A stretch of DNA of 64,000 bases, taken from Phoenix dactylifera (Eukaryota; Streptophyta; Magnoliopsida; Arecales; Arecaceae). The stretch spans positions 3,879,530 through 3,943,529 of the forward strand of contig NC_052401.1 of the NCBI RefSeq assembly GCF_009389715.1. The letters run 5' to 3'. The position numbers and the translations under genes are program-made. Below are positions 13,054-27,492 of the stretch, piece after piece. A model generated the notes under the pieces. That model saw only the letters and a list, made by a program, of their open reading frames with translations. It made no database searches and was not told the DNA's origin. Each line of letters starts with the position of its first letter. Positions within the stretch are counted from its first letter, which is position 1.

Positions 13054-16000
13054 TTATGCCACTGCCACACCAGCAAGGTGCGGTATCCTCTCCGAACCAC
13101 TGTTCTCACCCATTAGGTCTAGTGGCATCTTTCTCTTGGTGCCTGCTTTGGATGCCAGTGCCATTGATGTTGCATAGCTTCTCAACTTCTGCACATCTTT
13201 TGTTTGAAGAGGCTTTAGGATGAAATCGTCAGCTCCGATGGCTCGGCATCTATCCGTCAAAAGAGTGCATGAAAAAGTTGCCAGCACAAATGCAATTTGT
13301 GAAAAGGAAATGCACCAAAAGAAAAATGCAGTGGGCCAAAAAAGTAACATGGAACTCCATATCTGGTATGTAATGAGCATATATGAGATCAAATAAAGAT
13401 GCAATATCATAGGTCAAGTTTTGCGATTTGATGCCACTTCTAGAAAAAGGGCAGGCAGAGAAAGCATGTGATAAGTGGAAGAAACAGCAGAAGAGGATAA
13501 TGCTTTATGTGCTCATCTCCTTGTTTTGAAACTTTTGACTGCTACTGTTTGACACCATCTTTTTACATGTAAAGAATTCTAGAAATCCAGATTAAGTCTG
13601 GTAGCATGGGAAGTATTGGGTGGAAGATCCTTCAGATTCACGCAATTTCTAGTCATCAGTGACAAGTGTAGCCAAAGAATATATTTAAGTCATATCATCA
13701 AACAATCGATCCAGATCATTAGTCAAAGCACTTAATACTGTAATCATTTTTGGCAAATTTAGATTGGATTTCGTCCCCATCGACAATGATATATTCCCTC
13801 CCCACTAAGAATTACTGGCCACTTAATAAGCTGTGCCATGATTCCTAGTACATCAATACATTTTCGCACCTTATTATTTGGATGCAAAGTAGGTTCCTCA
13901 GCCTGAAAACTGGTGAAAACAATTGATCTCGATGAGTGTTCAGTCATGGAAAGTCCAAGGTCAAACATTAAGCAAAAATGCACGATCGGCTGTCAAAATT
14001 GACAATCCTGATGAAATGGATCATCTGGATGCTTTGATTACTAAGCCATGTATGATGTGGTCAGAAGACGAATGGTTTCTAAATGTATGACTACTAATCC
14101 ATGGCGGTTGACATTTGTTTTTAAGGTAGGTTTCAATAAACATTGTGGATCATTAACTTGAATGGCCTAGCATGAACATTTGCACTTACATATTAACAAT
14201 TCCCTGAAAACACTAGAGCCATACCATGCAATACATGCATAGATATGTAAGTTCATTGTACATCATACATACCTAACTTCCATAGCTTTGTACTTATTGA
14301 AACCTAAAATTGAGATATTTAAATTGTCACTAAAACTTGGGCAATAACGGTTCCATGCTAGAGTTTATCTCACATAAATATCCTGTGCAGACTAAAAATA
14401 TGCAAAGTGTTAAAGAACCTAAAAACCTGTTGATTCTCTGTGGCTCATTTTCTGATGACATTATGACCACAGGAATAGATTTTGGGCAGCTCTGCTCCTG
14501 AAATTTGACATATAGACCAAAAAAAATGAAGATTTAACAAAAACTGATTTGGACATAATCCAAAGCATAATATAATAAAGAAATTAATAAATGGCAGAAG
14601 GACTGAGAGAAATTTGTGGCTAGAGCACCATAGTACCTTAACAGCCTTTAGGAGGTCATAACCGGTCATTTCTGGCATACAGTAGTCAGTGAGGATTATG
14701 TCAATCTTCTTGTCCTGTGGACATTACTTGTTAATGTAGTCAATGGTAAAGCATTATTAAATGAAAATATTTAACAAACAAAAAGATTAGCAAGTAAACG
14801 GCTAATGGAAAAACTTAAACGAGACAATGATGGATCCAGGTCCATACCAAAGGGACAGGATATCAAATGACTGCAAGAACACTTGTATTGAACATTAAGA
14901 ATTATCTATCTCTATAACTTGGTAATAACTCTCCTTTTTATTTCGAATTGACGAAAATTACTCTATTGTAGAGGAAGATATCGTTCACTAAAGTATTTAT
15001 ATATCTGCCCAAGGATTTCAAATTGTAGACAATCTTTGATGGCCTTTTTTCTTGGCTGCATAACTTGGAGTAAGGACCACTAATGGATAGGAAAAACAAA
15101 CAAAAAAAAAAAAACAATACATCGAATGCGACTCCATGCTTGCGCAGAATGTCTACCCCTATGTCACTATCTCCTTTGTTGTTCTCACTTTCATCGCACT
15201 GCCCTGACCAACATTGTCATCTAGTACTGCCCATCAGACTACCAAAACCCAATCCTGGCGACAATGTTGACTCACGTCCCCCGTGCTCTTTACTTTTCTT
15301 CTGTACAATTTCCATTCACTGCATGAACCACCCAGTGTCCCTGCTGGCAGCATCATATCCCTCTGCATAGCATTTTCTGTCCCTACCACTCATTCGAAGC
15401 TTTACCTTTTTCACTCAAGTTCTCCTTTCACACAATGACACCCCACTTCAATGCATGCAAACCTCTCCCTTGGTCCCAAACTTAATCCACCAGTCAGCAT
15501 ATTGACCCTACCATGCACCCTACCCCTTTCTAAGAAATAATACCAAATAATACCGCAAACAGAACCACCATCCTTTCCCCCTCTTACTCCGAATCAAGGA
15601 AACTCTACAAGACAATTAGCAAACTGAAGATGCACTGAGAAGATGATTGAGATAGTTGTCAAGAGATCCAAGGACCGGAAGTAGGTGCCTAATAAGAAGT
15701 ATCCTACGAGATAATAGGTGAAACCAATGTATCATGGACGCATGACACAGCTTTTTAAGTGTCCAAGTTCTTCGAAGAATCTGACAAGGGAATCTTTTAA
15801 AAATCAGTCATGAGGATGCATTTATATCTTATTTTCTTCTCAAGAAAAGTAAATTTGTGGAGCTATATGCATATATTGAAAAATGAGCCATACTTAATTA
15901 CTTATGGTCCTTAAGTTCGCAAAACTTGATAAAATGCTTGCTTGTTGTTATGTTAGAAATGATGACTTTTAGATAAATTTTCAAAAGTAGACACATGATT

Positions 16001-16519
16001 ATGAAGACACTATGATACGGCGGTATGAACTGTCGGGTAGTATCACGAAGTGTCCCTGAGTGTTCAAGTATCCAGCACATAAAAAAAAAAACCCAAAATT
16101 TAGATTGTGTAGGTGTAACACTGGTTGAAACTAATGCCATTCTTTAACATGATTACTGAGGTAGCACAAATAGATTTGATGACTATAGAGAGGTATTCTA
16201 GTACCTCAATGAGGAATTATAATTTATACACTTGAGCTCACATCAAAAAGTGCTGATAGATTAGTGATGCAAAATTTACTCCTCCCTCATGTTTCTCTGT
16301 ATCATTATGAAGGTGACTGAATAAAGTGCCCCATATGTATTACCATTTACTGAAGATGTTCCCTCTCTCCCTTCTCACCACTCGGTCTCACTCTCTCAAA
16401 AAAGTCCCTCAAAATCTGATCTCTCTGCCCACCAAAAGATAAAACTTGTTTGGAATGCCAGAAACTTCTCACCATATCTCCATCTGCTTGCAGGGGAGAA
16501 GGATTTTTTTTTTTTTTTT

Positions 16520-16574
<55 letters not shown>

Positions 16575-18492
16575 GGAATTTCTACTCAAATTTGAAAGGT
16601 GTGTCTTAAAGAATAGTGAACTTGCATTCTTTAAAGTTCTTTCACACAGAGAAAGCAGAAAAAAGACTGTGGTAAACCTCTGGAAAAACAGCTACTAGTT
16701 TAGCCAAAAATTGACACTTGAACTCAGAAAAACAAATATCTTTTAGCCCTGATTATATTAAGATAACTAACTGCAACAAAGTCTGTGCTTTATTAGATGA
16801 CCATAATATCACTATACAATATTCTCTATAATTATTATCTTAAACCTAAAAGTCTGCAATATTTTAGCTATTACCTTTAAAGATCCTTGACATAACTTTA
16901 GAATAAGGAGGTAATTTTTCCAAAATAATAGGAACATACATATCCTCAGAAAAGATAACTTACATTCACAGTTGGAGACTCGGCCTTCCCTTCATTTAAT
17001 CCAAGAATTTCCATTGCCTTCTTTCCACTATCAACAGCAATTACTGAATAAAACAGAGCATGTTTAGAGACTAGCTTTTTGAAGCCTTTTAACACGAAAA
17101 ATTTTGTTAAAAGTTAGAAAACTGATGGAAGGTGTGAACTTCAATTCTAGGAACCTAATGATCTCTATAGAGATAAGATTGCGAGTCAATCAGCAAAACT
17201 GAGAGTAGGAGATAACGTAATGATCAGAAAGAGATACAAGCAAGCAACAAACTGATGAACTTGATAAGAGGTTGAAAAATTATATGTGGGAACCGAACCT
17301 TGGACATCCACCCTTGAATTAAAACGGAAGGAGGGTGAGTTCTTTAGAATTATCCCAATAAAGTATACAAACTACAACGGATACAAGAATTCAGAGATTC
17401 CAATCCATAGATTAAGTACAATATTTGAATAAACAAAGAAGATTGCATGAAGAAGCATGCACTTATGAATGTTTGGACACACTCTCGAACCACGAATTGG
17501 AAGAAAAATGAACAAATTGGTCATACTTCAAAGAACACACAGAATTCTAAATAAGAGATTGAAAGAAGGAAGATGGACTGTTATCAACCAATTAAGAGGA
17601 CACTTTTACTAGCCAGAATATTTTAAAGCAGAGAATGAAGCATCAACGGCATAAGGAAGCTAAGCAAAAACAATGCATACTGAACTAAAGGCGAACTAAA
17701 TATTCCCAAAGAGACGACAGATCCTCTGTTGAAAATTAAATTATTACATGGGAATTCAGACAACCTTTATACATGTGCTCAAAACCTTATATGCAAATAA
17801 TTGACTGATAAACCGAACCCCTAATTCAAATATTAAAAAGATAATTTGAACTGGTGGAAAACCAGGATTCGAGCAAAGTGTGGCCTAATTTTTTTCAGAA
17901 AAAAGAAAAAAAATATATAAGAGAGTTAGATTATAAACTCCAAGAATAGACAACAGAAGAAGCTTCTATATAGATTTTCTTTTAGTGGGAAAAGGGAAGA
18001 AAAAAAGCTGACTACGCATTGCCTAATCAAAAGAATGAATTTTTGAAATCGCTGACAAAAACATCATCATGCACATCCATTCATAATATATAGTTATAAG
18101 CTCCATGCTAAAGGAAAAGACTGACATATAAATCCAAAACAATGGTAAGCAAATCAGCTCTATCCAGTTAAAACACAACAAAATATGTAGCAAAATAATC
18201 CAAGTAACCCAAAAATTCAGAACAAGAATTATCAAACTGTCATCCATTAAAACCAACCCAGAAACATCCAAAAAATCAAAAAAGGGACTAACTATATCAA
18301 TTATCGTTACTTAATTTCTTAAATCGTTTTACCTTCAAACATGGTCCCACTCCTCTTGAGCAAGCCCTCCACTATCCTTCGGTCCACCGCGGAGTCATCC
18401 ACCACCAGGACCCTCACCTCCCCCTCTCCTCCTCCTCCTCCTCCTCCTCCTCCGTTAACTTTGCCGTTATCCCCCTCCGTCACCTCCCCCAT
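13054..18492 (-). CDS. type-A response regulator (cytokinin two-component signalling)
   Basis: Receiver-only phosphorelay protein; type-A members are cytokinin-induced and damp cytokinin signalling (family knowledge). Exons: 18492-18333, 17043-16964, 14714-14637, 14497-14427, 13249-13054; all junctions are GT-AG and in frame, giving 194 residues. The acidic pair is D32-D33 (VLVVDDSAVDRR), the phospho-acceptor is D90 (LTDYCMPEMTGYDLLK), the conserved Ser is S120 (VVIMSSENEPQRIN) and the Lys is K142 (ADDFILKPLQTKDVQKLRSY). There is no Myb/GARP domain after the receiver, only a tail of about 40 residues ending GVAVA, so it is type A rather than type B. The N-terminus carries nine consecutive glycines encoded by a (GGA)n microsatellite. 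Introns 1 and 2 are long; intron 2 contains a T26-G44 homopolymer tract. Confidence 0.93.
16504..16573 (+). repeat. T26-G44 homopolymer junction in intron 2 of the response regulator
   Basis: A run of 26 T is followed directly by a run of 44 G on the plus strand; the pre-mRNA would carry C44 then A26. No splice site lies nearby. Runs of G this long are rare in plant DNA and may be a sequencing or assembly artefact. Confidence 0.9.
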
Positions 18493-18720
18493 CCTTCCAC
18501 CACCTTAAACCCAAAACAGCTCCCCTTTAATAAAACTCCCAAGGCTTTCAAGCAGTAGACATGGCTCTCGCGACAGAAAAAGAGAGGGGGAGAGAGAGGA
18601 GAGCGTGGAGAGCGTGAAGGAAAGAGACTTCGTGCCGTTTTAAGGGAAGAGAGAGAGGGGTGGGGCCCCCGCGCGTGTGGAGCGGGACCCACTCTCAGGA
18701 GGGGAGATCGTGAGGGAACG
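18493..18720 (-). promoter_or_regulatory. response-regulator leader / proximal promoter
   Basis: Pyrimidine-rich (on the minus strand) leader region with many CT-type repeats and a GC-rich patch around 18660-18690, directly upstream of the regulator's start codon. No TATA box could be assigned with confidence. Confidence 0.35.
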
Positions 18721-21600
<2,880 letters not shown>

Positions 21601-21639
21601 ATTATCTTAATCAATGTCAAAATGGATCGTCCTATTTTC

Positions 21640-22130
21640 GGCATGAAGTCATCCAATTCGGGCCAGGCCCACCTTAGAAAGCTAAGCCCAGAAGGCCGAC
21701 CTTAGAAGGCCGAGTTCAGAAGGTTGACCTCGTCGTCCACATGCTGTAGCCATGCCCTGCAATAGCTTCACCGCACCATGCTTTGCTTGCTAACCACGCC
21801 ACGACATATCAACCAGGGACCATGCCCTACTTCCCCAACCATGCTCTGTCATATCTGCCAACGCTTTACCATTCATAAAAACGGCCTACGCCATATACCT
21901 CAAGCAAGCTCTAGCTGCGCGCCATCTGGCTAAAAGCTATCTCTTCTCATGATGAGGACGGGCACACCTCCGCCACCTGGGCACCTCTATGGGGACTATA
22001 AATAGTCCCATCAGGTAACGCCTAAGGGACTTTTGGGGACCAATTAAGATCCACTCTAACTTGAACGTCGGAATGCCCTCGCCGGAACCACCGGTGAGGC
22101 TTTGTGCGGGTATGTCATCGCACGGGAGGT
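21640..22130 (+). mobile_element. Ty3-gypsy-type LTR remnant (plus)
   Basis: CG-richer block with a TATAAATAG box at 21997-22005. About 70 bases downstream lies the sequence ACTTGAACGTCGGAATG followed by CTCGCCGGAACCACCGG, which resembles the R/U5 signature common in plant gypsy LTRs (from memory of such elements). No polyprotein follows, so it looks like a solo or truncated LTR. Exact ends are not visible. A related signature occurs in reverse at about 31.67 kb. Confidence 0.5.
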
Positions 22131-22762
22131 GGCTCACCCTCTTCCTCGACACTCCAGCGGCTCTCTCGACTCCTCCAGCATGGTCACCCTTGGGCCAAAT
22201 TTGGACCACAATAAAAAGCAATGCCAAATGAGTCCTAATTTGCCAGCCGGGGAACTTTTTATAGGCACATTGAGTGCTTCAGAGCATTCTCCTAAGAAGC
22301 TTAAACTTCGGGTAGCCTGAATATATCATGCGTTGATGAATTATAAGATTAAACTTCAGGTATTTTCATTCAATTCATGGAGTGCTCCTGCTATTTAGTT
22401 GAATTGGCTTTGCGAATTCATTCCTCAAGATTTATTTCTTAGTTCTCAGCTAATGTGAGCTTCAATACTAAGTCGCAGGCGTCACTTTTCCAATCAAAGA
22501 GGTTCAAATGTTGTGCATGCCACCTTAAATAAAACAGACGGCTCATTGCAGCTTTCTCTTATATATATATTTGATATAATTTGTGTTTCATATAAAAGAG
22601 GCAAGTTTATGGTACAAACAAGATGGGAGGGGTTTAAACCAGCGGATGGCATAAATACCCCTCACTCATAACATATTTTTTATGATTTGAATTGATAATT
22701 ATCTTACCTTTTACCATGGAGAAATCACATAAATGGTTGATGGAATATTTTGGAACTAAGAG

Positions 22763-23968
22763 TGTAACAACCCAGGACCTCACCCAAAATGGCTAGCCGG
22801 AAGGTATTATTTGGGTTCCTTGATCCTGTATAAGTACCCAAGATCTACCCAGCGAATAACTGATGTGGAACTAAATACACGCCCGCACGGGTCCTCACAT
22901 ACTCCTCCCGTTCAAGCCCTGACGTCCTCGTCAGGCTAAGGGTTCAAATCCATTCAAATCTAATCACAAACACCACGATCGGTCCGTGGTCAACCCCAAT
23001 AGATCCGTGCTGCAGTGTCCCCTAGTCCATATAGGTTATGGGCCGGGTCTGCTCTGATACCATTTCTAACAACCCAGGATCTTACCCAAAATGGCTAGCC
23101 GGAAGGTTACTATTTGGGTTCCTTGATCCTGTATAAATATCCAAGATCTACCCAGCGAATAACCAATGTGGGACTAAACACACGCTTGCACGGGTCCTCA
23201 CATCCTGGGTTGTTACAAATGGTATCAGAGCAGACCTGGCCCATAACCTATGTGGACTAGGGGACACTACAGCACGGATCCATTGGGGCTGACCACGGGC
23301 CGATCGTGGTGTTTGTGATTAGATTTGAATAGATTTGAACCCTTAGCCTGACGAGGACGTCAGGGCTTGAACGGGGGAGTATGTGAGGACCCGTGCAAGC
23401 GTGTGTTTAGTCCCACATTGGTTATTCGCTGGGTAGATCTTGGATATTTATACAGGATCAAGGAACCCAAATAGTAACCTTCCGGCTAGCCATTTTGGGT
23501 AAGATCCTGGGTTGTTACAAATGGTATTATGTGAGGACCCGTGCGGGCGTGTATTTAGTTCCACATCAGTTATTCGCTGGGTAGATCTTGGGTACTTATA
23601 CAGGATCAAGGAACCCAAATAATACCTTCCGGCTAGCCATTTTGGGTGAGGTCCTGGGTTGTTACAAATGGTATCAGAGCGGACCCGGCTCATAACCTAT
23701 GTGGACTAGGGGACACTGCAGCACGGATCTATTGGGACTGACCACGGGCCAATCGTGGTGTTTGTGATTAGATTTGAATAGATATGAACCCTTAGCCTGA
23801 CGAGGACGTCAGGGCTTGAACGGGGGGAATATGTGAGGACCCGTGCGGGCGTGTGTTTAGTCCCACATCGGTTATTCGCTGGGTAGATCTTGGGTACTTA
23901 TACAGGATCAAGGAACCCAAATAATACCTTCCGGCTAGCCATTTTGGGTGAGATCCTGGGTTGTTACA
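22763..23968. mobile_element. composite TRIM retrotransposon, five LTRs in mirror order
   Basis: Non-coding terminal-repeat retrotransposon in miniature. LTRs are about 137-138 bp, start TGTGAGGACC and end GGGTTGTTACA: minus 22763-22899 (type y), minus 23065-23202 (type x), plus 23382-23519 (x), plus 23530-23666 (y), plus 23832-23968 (z). Internal units of about 165 bp begin AATGGTATCAGAGC (primer site for initiator-Met tRNA) and end with a G-rich polypurine tract. The two y copies match perfectly in opposite orientation; the two x copies differ at only one base that I saw. Between plus x and y the internal part is reduced to 10 bp. At 23203-23217 the last 15 bp of a plus LTR abut the inverted x LTR. 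The whole block is flanked by one 5-bp repeat, AAGAG (22758-22762 and 23969-23973), which implies a single insertion. Confidence 0.9.
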
Positions 23969-24353
23969 AAGAGCAAGAATGCTTTCATTCAACTGTGATA
24001 GAAGCACCTTGGTCCCCAACCTAGATGTAAGGCCCCCTCACACTGTTAGGTGTACACACATCACCCTCAAGCCAGATTTTTTTTTCTACTTTAGGATTGG
24101 TGGGGGTGTCTCTTTAGGGCCTCTTTCTTGGGTATCCAATGCATTGGCAAAGTCTGAAAGGATTATGATTTATGAAATATGGACAGGGATGAGTAAATGT
24201 TTGTTGGAGTCAAGTAAACAACTTAGAGAGGCTGGTACCAAGGCTGGGCCCTCACAGATGCGCAGGCTGGTAGATGCGCCCGGCGCGAGTCACGTCATTG
24301 ATCGATCGGCTGCAGCATGGCTCTGCTGCTTCATCGACAGCAGTTACTAATTC

Positions 24354-24482
24354 ATGATCTGGCATGTACAGAATGAAAACTTCATTCTCGATTCTACGAG
24401 AATTTTTATGAAAGCGTTTCATTTGCTTCTCTTCCATGGAAGTTTCATTTTCCCAGAATGTATCCTAATTTTTGGCCTAATT
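24354..24482 (+). pseudogene. ndhB: plastid ndhB 5' fragment (NUPT)
   Basis: Encodes [18 protein letters not shown] and then [18 protein letters not shown], the start of the plastid NADH dehydrogenase-like subunit 2 (ndhB). Similarity stops after about 43 codons (FGLI) and runs into unrelated AT-rich sequence. Upstream bases from about 24270 may also be plastid-derived, but I could not confirm this. It is a nuclear copy of plastid DNA and not a functional gene. Confidence 0.88.
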
Positions 24483-25207
24483 TATAAAGAACTCCAAAAA
24501 ATAATTAGAAAAATAATTAGAAAAGTAAAAAATAATTTTTTTTTCGTTCTAAAAGTTTTTAAAGAAAAAAAAAGATGGGTTATCAAAATAGTTCTAGTTA
24601 TAAAACAAAAAATGAAGGAATTTGAAAAAGGGAACAGGATTTCTCTCTCCGAAGAAAAGCGTTCCTTCATTCGTCCCTGCGGGCGAACTGATCCAGTTGA
24701 AACGTAAACTTAATTTCTACCCCATCCCTAACAACCAACCTTGATGCAGCATCTAGGTAGTTCTCATCAGGAACCATTGTAACGAAGTAGGTAGACCATT
24801 TAGCATGTGTCCTCTCAATGCCTGCTGTTATTATTTCTCCACCGTCTTCCCGCGTCGAAAAATCGGTTTTGTATTGTATTATGTACGATTGGAGAATCAT
24901 TCTTTGGAAAAATCATATGAACTATCTTCCCCGCCGCCCAGACTAAGATTCTTTCAGTGGTCACTCGCCCTTAGTCCCTCCTCGCTTTGAGCTCCGCTTT
25001 ATCTCCAGCCCGAAGGAAGACAGAAAGAAGTTAAGACAAAAATATGGGGTTTCGTCACAAGTACGGCCCAAAGATTATGCTTTGAGAGATCATCTATGGG
25101 ACGAGTTAGAGGATGTGGCCGGGTTGGAAGTTTAGCTTTTCATTCCGTTCCGTCAGGGGTTCTTTCGTTAGTTCGATGCCGATTCGTAACCATTGGTTCC
25201 TGGGAAT
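24483..25207. other. sequence between two plastid fragments, possibly organellar
   Basis: AT-rich first part (24490-24640), then a GC-richer part (24650-25200) with an unusual base mix for this region. A minus-strand open frame at 24667-24900 is not recognised. The style of 24900-25200 suggests organellar origin, possibly mitochondrial, but no gene can be named. Confidence 0.3.
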
Positions 25208-25323
25208 TCAGTAGCATCAGCTGCAATAAGGGCTCGGTGTCATTATGTTAATAAAAAATGGCTTGGTGGTATGTTAACGAATTGGTCCACTACGGAAACG
25301 AGACTTCACAAGTTCAGGGACAA
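25208..25323 (+). pseudogene. rps2: plastid rps2 internal fragment (NUPT)
   Basis: Open stretch reading [20 protein letters not shown] then [18 protein letters not shown], the central part of plastid ribosomal protein S2. Both ends are cut off abruptly, with unrelated sequence on each side. It sits about 0.7 kb from the ndhB fragment although these genes are far apart in plastid genomes. Confidence 0.87.
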
Positions 25324-25489
25324 CAGTGCAGTGATTATAGTTTTTCTTCCCTTAGAGCAGATTTTATTTTTATTTTATTTATTTTTTTTTGGCGTAAGCC
25401 AGATGTACTGTGCTATTCTAGTATGACTACATTCAAAAAAATAAATAAATAAATAAAGTAACAAAGAGAGGATAAGGCAGGCTCATAGT

Positions 25490-25854
25490 TATCACAAATC
25501 CAGCCATCAGAGTGCTACACAACATACGAGACGATCCAATCAACTGCCTTATTCGTCTCTCGATAAGTATGGGTGACCTGAAAGCCCACACAGTCCCTTA
25601 AAAGATTGCGAATGTTCTGCAACATCGGATATTCATTGCCTACTCGGACGTGGGTGAGTCCCTTTACAAGTGGATACGATCAACCCCCTAGGTTGATCCG
25701 GCGGGGGTGATCCCTTTCCAAGTATCTCTGAGCTTGGCTCTAGAAACAGAAATGTCATCGAGCCAATTGTCCCTGCTGCAATCAGTCTGGAATTAGCATT
25801 TTTTATCACAAATTCAGCACTTTCAATGGTAATATCCCTTGGAGGAGCTTTCAA
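25490..25854 (-). mobile_element. LINE (non-LTR) RNase H fragment
   Basis: Minus-strand pieces read SAEFVIKNANSRLIAAG near 25800 and, after frame breaks, LLRDCVGFQVTHTYRETN and AVDWIVSYV near 25520-25610. This is the typical plant LINE-associated RNase H-like C-terminus (motif D-W-ASYVA-H-S). Frame breaks and stops show it is dead. Confidence 0.7.
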
Positions 25855-26720
25855 AGACCGAGCTTTTCAGTATCCATACCTAAGTAATTTATCACCAATT
25901 TATCTTTTCTACATTGCTATCCAAATAATATAATAATTTTAATGGCAATAATAACTAATAAAAAGATATGTCTCACACGGTGAAGGAACAACAAAATCTC
26001 AAAAGCATGTAGGTATATTGTCATTACCCCACATGAAAGACATTTTTGAGGTGTTTGCTTGCATGTCAAATCATGGACTTGGGTAGCATGATATGATATT
26101 TGAAATTTGACAAGATTTGTTTTCTTAGTTCAGTATCATGAATGATGCAAGTCATTTCATTAGTTTGGGGCATGAATTGGCCTGAATTAGCATTGGGGAA
26201 GTCAAATCAATTCCTGGATGTATGCTTGATGGCCTAACTTCAAGGGTGCATCTCAAGTGGTGCAAAAAATAATTATGATGGTTTGCAACACAAAGCATGC
26301 TTTATATATATGCATGTGAAAGCGAGAGCTATCTCTTTGTATTCTTGCATCAGAAGCACAAGAGATTTGGATATCAAGGAGGGATTTTGTGGTTCACATT
26401 CCTTCAAAGTGGTTGTCAATTCCACATCTTTGTGTGTTTATGGCTCCTTAAAAGATAGACAGTGATTGGAGGCTTAGTAATGTGACTGTGACTGGTGTCC
26501 ATGTACGAGAGGTTTTGGTCATGAAAAAGCCATACATATCTATTGAAAGCAAATATAAACAATTGATTGGGTTTATGCCCAATTATTTCCTCTTAAACAA
26601 AAAAAAAAAAAGAAGAAAAACAACAGATCCAACTTTGGACTGATCTGTGGCACTACTCGCGGTTTACCATGTTTTTTCTTTTTCTTTTTTTTTTTCCGCG
26701 CTAAGACGGATGAAATATAC

Positions 26721-27090
26721 CAGACGAGTATAGATGCACCCAATAAAATCAAAAAACAAAATACCTCGGAGTGCTAGGGGCAACTTTCCATCTTCAGCAC
26801 ATAGGGTACACCTGAGTGACTGGCTATATAAGCAGCCACCCAGTCCGCGGTCCCATTAGCTTCATGGAAGACATGCTTGGCCTGGAAATCTCCTCCATCC
26901 CTCACCATTACCTAGATATCTCAGAATAAAAGGTGGACACAACCGTTGCCTCTTGGACTCTCTCGAATCTAGCTGATGACCATGGTCGAGTCCCCCTTTA
27001 AGACGATGGAACTGGTACGTAAAACACACTGGGCATGACGAAGGCCCAATTATCATGGTTTGAAGCCCTCCAAGAGATAAAGGATCATTT
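26721..27090 (-). mobile_element. LINE 3' end (RNase H tail plus 3' UTR)
   Basis: On the minus strand the frame reads FQAKHVFHEANGTADWVAAY then IASHSGVPY, followed by a 3' tail with GATTTTATTGGGTGCAT (around 26731-26750). It is preceded by a degraded GDSTMVIS motif near 26980. It directly abuts the plastid atpA fragment at about 27095. Confidence 0.75.
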
Positions 27091-27097
27091 TTGAGGC

Positions 27098-27492
27098 ATC
27101 TGAGCAATTATTTTTGTTATTTTTATAGAACTTTCTTCTTGTATCATCAAACCATCACCCATTAATACAACGCCAATACTATTTGATTCTGAATTCAAAG
27201 CAATTTTTATTGTACCCTCTTTAAATTCTACTAATTCACCTATCATTACTTTATCAAAACCATGTGCCAAACCTTAACCCATTAAGATTTCAAATTCCAT
27301 GCAATTCGTATTGTACGCTCTTCAAATTCTACCAATTCACCTGCTATTACTTTATCAAGACCATGAATACAAGCAATGCCATCACCCACTTAAAGTACGG
27401 TACCGATGTTCACAAATTTTACTTTTTTATTATATTGTTCAATACATTCATGGGTAATATTACTAATTTCGTCACCTTGAAAGGTTACAACT
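27098..27492 (-). pseudogene. atpA: plastid atpA 5' fragment with internal duplication (NUPT)
   Basis: Minus strand reads [25 protein letters not shown] (stop) [20 protein letters not shown], then a second copy of the same stretch, [17 protein letters not shown], continuing [20 protein letters not shown]. This is the N-terminus of the plastid ATP synthase alpha subunit. The repeated section (about 30 codons) is present once in a normal atpA, so a tandem duplication occurred after or during transfer. The two stops and many substitutions suggest an old insertion. Confidence 0.85.

Noticed and set aside
16347-16698. Open frames with poly-Pro/Lys or poly-Phe/Gly
   Set aside because: Produced by the T26-G44 tract within a response-regulator intron.
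23448-24019. Repeated open frames with WLAGRYYLGSLILYKYPRST
   Set aside because: Antisense translation of repeated TRIM LTRs; the similarity reflects LTR copies and not a protein family.
24354-27492. Functional organelle-type genes (ndhB, rps2, atpA)
   Set aside because: Only short fragments, some with stops, in nuclear-type DNA; they are insertions of organelle DNA.
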